Positions 7,243 to 11,149 of a stretch of DNA of 11,149 nt are shown piece after piece. The stretch is taken from contig SKOX01000048.1 of assembly GCA_007119835.1 (NCBI GenBank), positions 1 through 11,149 of the forward strand, in the 5' to 3' direction. The stretch comes from Paracoccaceae bacterium. GTDB taxonomy: Bacteria; Pseudomonadota; Alphaproteobacteria; Rhodobacterales; Rhodobacteraceae. Position numbers and translations under genes: made by a program. The number at the start of each line of letters is the position of its first letter. The first letter of the stretch is position 1. The notes beneath the pieces are model-generated. The model did no database searches. It was not told the DNA's origin and saw only the letters and a program-made list of their open reading frames with translations.

Positions 7243-7266
7243 CCCGGACGGATCAAGCCGTCCGGG
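7243..7266 (-). repeat. second perfect hairpin upstream of the terminator; possible antiterminator arm
   Basis: CCCGGACGG (7243-7251 on the plus strand) and CCGTCCGGG (7258-7266) form a perfect 9-bp stem with a 6-base loop, starting ten bases after the mucR stop codon. No T-run follows. In minus-strand RNA, the arm reading CCGTCCGG (7251-7244) can pair either with its own partner or with CCGGACGG in the loop of the terminator (7214-7207). Confidence 0.6.
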
Positions 7267-7275
7267 CGGCCGCCG

Positions 7276-7701
7276 TCAGCCGCGGCCGTTGTTCTTCGGC
7301 TTGCGTCCGAGACCGATCTTCTTGGCAAGCTCCTGCCGCTTCGCCGCGTAGTTCGGCGCGACCATCGGGTAGTCCGGCTTCAGGCCCCACTTCGCGCGAT
7401 ATTCTTCCGGGGTCAGCCCGTAGGCGGTCATCAGATGCCGCTTCAGCATCTTCAGCTTCTTGCCATCCTCGAGACAGACGATGTAGTCATCCGTCACCGA
7501 CTTCTTGATCGGCACGGCCGGCGTCAGCTCGACCGAGGAGCTGTCCTCGCCCGATGCGAGCTCGCTGAGCTTGCTGTACACCTGTTGGATCAAGTCCGGC
7601 ACCTCGGCCTGCACGACCGAGTTGTTCGCAACGTGCGCCGACACGATCTCGGTTGTCAGGGCGAGAATCTCGCCCCGGCCGATGGTCTGCTCTTCCGACA
7701 T
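7276..7701 (-). CDS. mucR: MucR/Ros-family transcriptional regulator
   Basis: A 141-residue DNA-binding protein of the alphaproteobacterial Ros/MucR family, whose members bind AT-rich sites, often repress their own gene, and control exopolysaccharide, motility or virulence genes in an H-NS-like manner. An N-terminal helical oligomerisation region (about 10-50, EILALTTEIVSAHVANN) is followed by the basic finger domain. This runs from residue 74 (IVCLEDGKKLKMLKRHL) through GLTPEEYRAKWGL (95-107) and DYPMVAPNYAAKRQELAKK (110-128). The finger departs from Cys2His2: C76 and H89 remain, but D79 stands at the second cysteine position and Y94 where a histidine is usual. Several related proteins of this kind are known to fold without zinc. 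The ATG at 7699-7701 has TGAGG four bases upstream. An intrinsic terminator follows the gene. Confidence 0.93.
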   Translation of the reverse strand: MSEEQTIGRGEILALTTEIVSAHVANNSVVQAEVPDLIQQVYSKLSELASGEDSSSVELTPAVPIKKSVTDDYIVCLEDGKKLKMLKRHLMTAYGLTPEEYRAKWGLKPDYPMVAPNYAAKRQELAKKIGLGRKPKNNGRG

Positions 7702-7799
7702 AACGCCTCATCCATGTAGTCTGGCGGTCGGCACATGATCCTGACCGCCGCATTTCGCTTGAGAAACCGGGCCCGTCGGAGACGAGCTGCTTTCCTCGA

Positions 7800-7851
7800 T
7801 CAAGATATTCTGCCCCCATAGTGGAGGCAAGACATCATGCGTCAAGATTTT
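7800..7851. repeat. direct repeat TCAAGATWTT, candidate MucR operator
   Basis: TCAAGATATT (7800-7809) and TCAAGATTTT (7842-7851) are direct repeats 42 bases apart, about four helical turns. They lie in the most AT-rich part of the mucR upstream region and flank the promoter candidate. Ros/MucR proteins bind AT-rich, T-tract sites and commonly autoregulate, so an operator pair is plausible but inferred. Confidence 0.35.
7802..7830 (-). promoter_or_regulatory. candidate promoter of mucR
   Basis: On the minus strand, TTGCCT (7825-7830) and TATCTT (7802-7807) are separated by 17 bases, each with four of six matches to the sigma-70 consensus. The leader would be about 94 bases. A second pair overlaps it: TTGACG (7840-7845) with CACTAT (7818-7823) at 16-base spacing. 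One of the two probably serves mucR. Confidence 0.4.
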
Positions 7852-8064
7852 GCTAAAAACGACATTGGCCCGGAGACCAGCGAAAGAATGCCGCCAGAAG
7901 GCCTCCGAATTGCCGTCGAGGGCTTGTGCTGCACCGGCGAGGGCGACAATGATCAGCGGGACGAAGGTCGTAGATTGATCCGGGGCGGTACCCGCAGGCT
8001 TGCTTCTCGGATCACACCCGATCCCGGCGAAAGGCTGAAACGGACACGTTTGCGTGAAGAGGAC

Positions 8065-8988
8065 ATGATCGGCTTCGATCCCGAGGAAGGGCGGAACCGC
8101 GACGGCCCCGGACCCGCACCACCCCCGCCGGACAGGCGACACCGCCTGAACGTCTCGGCGGGCGCGGCGTCGATCACCGTCGCGCTCGTCCTCGTCGCGC
8201 TCAAGGCATGGGCGCTCGTCGCCACCGGCGCGCTCAGCGTCGCGGCATCGCTCGTGGACTCCCTGGTCGATCTCCTGGCGTCCATGGCGGCGTTGCTCGG
8301 CATCCTCTATGCGGCGCGCCCGCCCGACGCGGACCATTCCTTCGGCCACAGTTCGGCGGAGGATCTCGTCGCGCTCGGCCAGTCGCTCCTCGTCACCGGC
8401 GCGGCGGCGCTGATCGCCTGGCAGGCCATCGGTCGTCTCGGGGCGCCGCCCGACCTCCAGGGCGAGGCGGCGGGGCTGGCGGTCATGGGTCTTGCCACGG
8501 CGATCACCCTCGCCCTCGTCGCCTGGCAGACCCATGTCGCGCGAACGACCGGCTCGAAGATCGTGGCGGCCGACAGGCTGCATTATCTCGCGGACCTCCT
8601 GCCGAACGTCGGCGCGATGTTCGCCCTCCTGGCCGCCGGCGCCGGCATCCTGTGGCTCGATCCGGTGGTGGCGCTGGCCGCCTGCGCCATCCTGCTGTGG
8701 GGCGCGCGCCGGATCGGCACGGGCGCCTGGCACGCGCTGATGGACCGCCACGCCGACCCGGCCCTGGTCGCGCGCATCGAGCGGATCGTCGCCGGCCATC
8801 CCGGCGTCGCAGGCCATCACGACCTGCGCACCCGCACCGCGGGCACCCGCACCTTCATCCAGGTCCACATCGAACTCGACGGCCGTCAGAGCCTCGCGGA
8901 GGCGCACGCGATCGGTGCCGGCCTGCGCCGGGCCCTGCTCGAGGAAATCCCGGACGCGGACGTCATCATCCAGAAGGATCCGGTCTGA
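8065..8988 (+). CDS. cation diffusion facilitator (CDF) family divalent-metal exporter, FieF-like
   Basis: An inner-membrane antiporter that exports divalent cations (Zn, Fe, Co, Cd or Mn in this family) in exchange for protons. The 307-residue form has about six hydrophobic helices between residues 30 and 215 and a cytoplasmic C-terminal domain (about 220-307). The transport site is intact: D65 and D69 in SLVDSLVDLLAS, and H173 and D177 in DRLHYLADLLPNVG, the DD/HD set of FieF-like members. The conserved loop SFGHSSAEDLVALGQS (92-107) is present. The C-terminal GHHDLRTRTAG and FIQVHIELDG match the ACT-like dimer domain. The ATG at 8065 is where typical codon use and homology begin, but its Shine-Dalgarno sequence (GAGG) is only two bases away. 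The frame is open to an ATG at 7837 with a better-placed GGAGG, which would add 76 residues. Metal specificity cannot be told. The gene is transcribed divergently from mucR. Confidence 0.93.
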   Translation: MIGFDPEEGRNRDGPGPAPPPPDRRHRLNVSAGAASITVALVLVALKAWALVATGALSVAASLVDSLVDLLASMAALLGILYAARPPDADHSFGHSSAEDLVALGQSLLVTGAAALIAWQAIGRLGAPPDLQGEAAGLAVMGLATAITLALVAWQTHVARTTGSKIVAADRLHYLADLLPNVGAMFALLAAGAGILWLDPVVALAACAILLWGARRIGTGAWHALMDRHADPALVARIERIVAGHPGVAGHHDLRTRTAGTRTFIQVHIELDGRQSLAEAHAIGAGLRRALLEEIPDADVIIQKDPV

Positions 8989-9015
8989 CGGCAGGCTCAG
9001 GGGCGCGCCGTCCTC

Positions 9016-9065
9016 GGAGGCATCGAGCCTCCTCGGCCGGCGTCGGACGCGCGAGGCGCGCGTCC
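9016..9065. terminator. two hairpins between convergent genes (possible bidirectional terminator)
   Basis: The 136-base gap between the CDF gene and dcp contains GGAGGC/GCCTCC (9016-9021 and 9027-9032, 5-base loop) and a perfect 9-bp stem GGACGCGCG/CGCGCGTCC (9045-9053 and 9057-9065, 3-base loop). The place is right for terminating both converging transcripts. Neither stem is followed by a T-run on either strand, so an intrinsic mechanism is doubtful. Confidence 0.4.
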
Positions 9066-9124
9066 CCCCTGCGGCGGCCCGTGCAGGCGTCGAACTGCCA
9101 GCGGGCGCGGTGCCGCGCTCGGCG

Positions 9125-11149
9125 TCAGGCGGCGTCGGCTGGCGGGGCGAGACCACGCTTCCGCAGCAGCGCCTCGGGTCCGGGCATCCGGCCGCGGAAG
9201 TCGCGATAGAGAACCTCGGGCTCGCGGGAGCCACCGGCGGCGAGGATGTGGCGCGCGAGACGCGCCGCGACCTCCCGGTCGAAGGGATCGCCTGCCTCTT
9301 CGAAGGCGGCGAAGGCGTCGGCGTCCATCACCTCGGACCATAGATAGGAGTAATAGCCCGACGAATAGCCGTCGCCCGCGAACACGTGCAGGAAGTGCGG
9401 GCTCGCGTGCCGCATGACGATCGCGTCCGGCATCCCGATGCGCGCGAGCGTCGCGGCCTCGGCGGCCTCGGGGTCGGCAGGCGCCGGCACGTCGTGCAGA
9501 TCGAGATCCACGAGGGCAGAGGCCAGGTACTCGACGGTCTGGAAGCCGGTGTCGTAGGTCTGCCCGGCGAGCACGCGCTCGAGGAGGTCGCGCGGCATCG
9601 GCGCGCCGGTCCGGACATGACGGGCGTGGCGCTCGAGCACCTCGGGCACGCCCAGCCAGTGCTCGTAGAGCTGGCTCGGCAGCTCCACGAAGTCGCGCGC
9701 GACGCTCGTGCCCGAGACGAACTCGTAGGTGACGTCGGACATCAGCTGGTGCAGCGCGTGGCCGAACTCGTGGAAGAGCGTGCGCGCGTCGTCGAAGGTG
9801 AGCAGGCAGGGCTCGCCCGCGCCCGCATTGGCGAAGTTGCAGACGTTGACGACGATCGGCCGCACCTCGCCGTCGAGCCGGCGCTGGGAGCGGAACGTCG
9901 AGCACCAGGCGCCCGACCGCTTCGACGACCGCGCGAAGTAGTCGCCGACGAAGACGCCCATGTGCCGCCCGTCGCGGGTCACCTCCCAGGCGCGCGCGTC
10001 CGGGTGGTAGAGCGGGACCTCCACCGGGCGGAAGGCGAGGCCGAAGAGCCGCGACGCCACGTCGAAGGCCGCGGCGATCATCGCGTCGAGCGCGAGATAC
10101 GGCTTGACCTCGGCCTCGTCGAGGTCGTGCTCGCGCTTCTGGCGGATCCGGGAATAGTAGCGCCAGTCCCAGGGGCGCAGCGCGTCGTTGACGCCGTCCG
10201 CGCGCATGATCTCGGCGAGCGCGGCGGCGTCCGCCTCGGCCGAGATGCGGGCCGGCTCCCAGACGGCCGTGAGAAGCGTGCGCACCGCCTCGGGCGCCTT
10301 CGCCATCTCGGGCTCGAGCTTGAAGGCGGCGAAGCTCTCGTAGCCGAGCAGCCGCGCCCGCTCCTCGCGCAACGCGAGCGTCTCGGCGATCACGCCGCGG
10401 TTGTCGGTCTCGCCGCCACCGGCGCCGCGCTCGATCCATGCGGCGAAGGCCGTCTCGCGCAGGTCCCGCCGGGGCGACAGCGCCAGGAACGGCGCGATCA
10501 GGCTGCGTGACAGGGTCACCACGTGTCCGTCCCGCCCGCGCTCGCGCGCGGCCTCCGCCATAGCTGCTACCAGCCAGTCGGGCAGGCCCTCGAGGTCTTC
10601 GTCTTCCTCCCCGAGCGGCAGCGCCCAGTCGCGTTCGTCCGCCAGCACGTTCTGGGAGAAGGTGGTCCCGAGCGTGGCCAGTCGCTCGACGATCGCGCCG
10701 AGCCTGGCGCGACCGGGCGGGTCGAGCCGGGCCCCGGCGCGCACGAACATGCGGTGATAGAGCTCGAGCACCCGGGCCTGCTCGTCGGTCAGGCCGAGCG
10801 TGGCTGCATCCCGCATCAGCGCATCGACCCGCGCGAAGAGCGCCGGGTCCGACGCCATCTCCGCCCGGAAGGCCGCAAGCTTCGGACTGACCGCGCGCTG
10901 TAGCGCCTCGAGCCGGTCGTTGGTGTGCGCGCCGGCCAGATTGAAGAACACGGCCGCGACCCGTCCGAGCCCGCGGCCCGCGCGTTCGAGCGCCTCGATG
11001 GTGTTGGCGAAGGTCGGCGCCTCGGGGTCGTCGCGCACCGCCCGGACCTCCGCACGGGCCTCGGCCAAGGTCGCCTCGAAAGCGGGCTCGAAGTCGTCGT
11101 CGCCGATCTCGCCGAAGGGCGGTATCCCGAACGGCGTGTCCCACGCGCG
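9125..11149 (-). CDS. dcp: M3-family zinc metallopeptidase, peptidyl-dipeptidase Dcp type (5' end beyond the window)
   Basis: A cytosolic zinc peptidase that cleaves short peptides, in Dcp by removing C-terminal dipeptides (EC 3.4.15.5). The frame is open to the right edge, and 674 residues are visible, starting RAWDTPFGIPPFGEI, which matches the expected N-terminus, so only a few residues are probably missing. The zinc site is LFHEFGHALH (HEFGH at 9758-9772), with the third ligand glutamate 25 residues after the second histidine, in ARDFVELPSQLYEHW, as expected for HExxH-x25-E. The SGAWCSTF stretch and NVCNFANAGAGEP before it, and the Tyr-rich SSGYYSYLWSEVM after it, resemble Dcp more than oligopeptidase A, though OpdA-like specificity cannot be excluded. 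The visible length equals that of a full Dcp. The gene converges on the CDF gene and has no obvious link to its neighbours. Confidence 0.93.
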   Translation of the reverse strand, partial: RAWDTPFGIPPFGEIGDDDFEPAFEATLAEARAEVRAVRDDPEAPTFANTIEALERAGRGLGRVAAVFFNLAGAHTNDRLEALQRAVSPKLAAFRAEMASDPALFARVDALMRDAATLGLTDEQARVLELYHRMFVRAGARLDPPGRARLGAIVERLATLGTTFSQNVLADERDWALPLGEEDEDLEGLPDWLVAAMAEAARERGRDGHVVTLSRSLIAPFLALSPRRDLRETAFAAWIERGAGGGETDNRGVIAETLALREERARLLGYESFAAFKLEPEMAKAPEAVRTLLTAVWEPARISAEADAAALAEIMRADGVNDALRPWDWRYYSRIRQKREHDLDEAEVKPYLALDAMIAAAFDVASRLFGLAFRPVEVPLYHPDARAWEVTRDGRHMGVFVGDYFARSSKRSGAWCSTFRSQRRLDGEVRPIVVNVCNFANAGAGEPCLLTFDDARTLFHEFGHALHQLMSDVTYEFVSGTSVARDFVELPSQLYEHWLGVPEVLERHARHVRTGAPMPRDLLERVLAGQTYDTGFQTVEYLASALVDLDLHDVPAPADPEAAEAATLARIGMPDAIVMRHASPHFLHVFAGDGYSSGYYSYLWSEVMDADAFAAFEEAGDPFDREVAARLARHILAAGGSREPEVLYRDFRGRMPGPEALLRKRGLAPPADAA

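Larger units (their letters stand above)
7702..8064. other. 363-base divergent intergenic region between mucR and the CDF gene
   Basis: Less GC-rich than its surroundings and without gene-like third-position bias. It holds the mucR promoter candidates, a direct repeat, and a plus-strand frame open from an ATG at 7837 into the CDF gene. No tRNA or other structured RNA that I recognise is present. Confidence 0.6.

Noticed and set aside
5711..7351. A 546-residue plus-strand open frame opposite miaB, and a 561-residue minus-strand frame overlapping it
   Set aside because: Both are out-of-frame shadows of miaB, whose motifs are complete. The products are low-complexity Arg/Gly/Ala or His/Arg-rich.
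7708..9234. A 508-residue minus-strand frame opposite the CDF gene, including a hydrophobic stretch near 7970-7900
   Set aside because: Most of it mirrors the CDF gene and it overlaps the mucR promoter. The hydrophobic stretch lacks a start codon with a ribosome binding site, and no family is recognisable.
8997..11144. A 715-residue minus-strand frame overlapping the Dcp gene
   Set aside because: Arg/Ala/Gly-rich shadow frame. The HEFGH zinc site and all family motifs lie in the other frame.

Overview
The window is chromosomal DNA of a very GC-rich alphaproteobacterium. The evidence is the gene order miaB-phoH-ybeY-corC-lnt, followed by a PraR-like XRE regulator and trmB, together with a Ros/MucR-type regulator and strong G/C preference at third codon positions. 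Protein details, such as the CorC N-terminus and the CLED form of the MucR finger, lean towards Rhodobacterales or a neighbouring order. I cannot name a genus. Most of the window is conserved housekeeping DNA. I see no mobile element, phage gene, CRISPR array, tRNA or rRNA.

Layout from left to right. Positions 1-93 hold the possible 3' end of an unrecognised plus-strand gene. Positions 222-7701 carry seven or eight minus-strand genes, read from right to left as mucR, miaB, phoH, ybeY, corC, lnt, an XRE regulator and trmB. From phoH to lnt the genes overlap or abut, so they are almost certainly one transcript. The XRE gene and trmB each sit behind a longer gap and probably have their own promoters. 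Divergent from mucR, across a 363-base non-coding stretch, is a plus-strand cation diffusion facilitator (CDF) gene at 8065-8988. It converges on a minus-strand M3 zinc metallopeptidase of the Dcp type, which runs off the right edge.

How the genes work together: miaB and trmB modify tRNA. ybeY acts in 16S rRNA 3'-end maturation and ribosome quality control. PhoH is the RNA-linked ATPase almost always encoded beside ybeY. CorC and Lnt serve the envelope. MucR and the XRE protein are global-type DNA-binding regulators. The CDF pump exports divalent metal, and Dcp degrades peptides.

The most interesting non-coding signal lies between mucR and miaB. A perfect 10-bp hairpin followed by a U-rich tract (an intrinsic terminator) ends directly before the miaB Shine-Dalgarno sequence. 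The loop of that terminator is complementary, over 8 bases, to one arm of a second perfect hairpin just upstream, which is the geometry expected of an attenuator. Other points are the apparent absence of metK between the XRE gene and trmB, a MucR finger lacking two standard zinc ligands, a sharply AT-rich end of lnt, and a trmB promoter candidate whose -35 lies in a hairpin loop. I found no convincing new multi-gene system.
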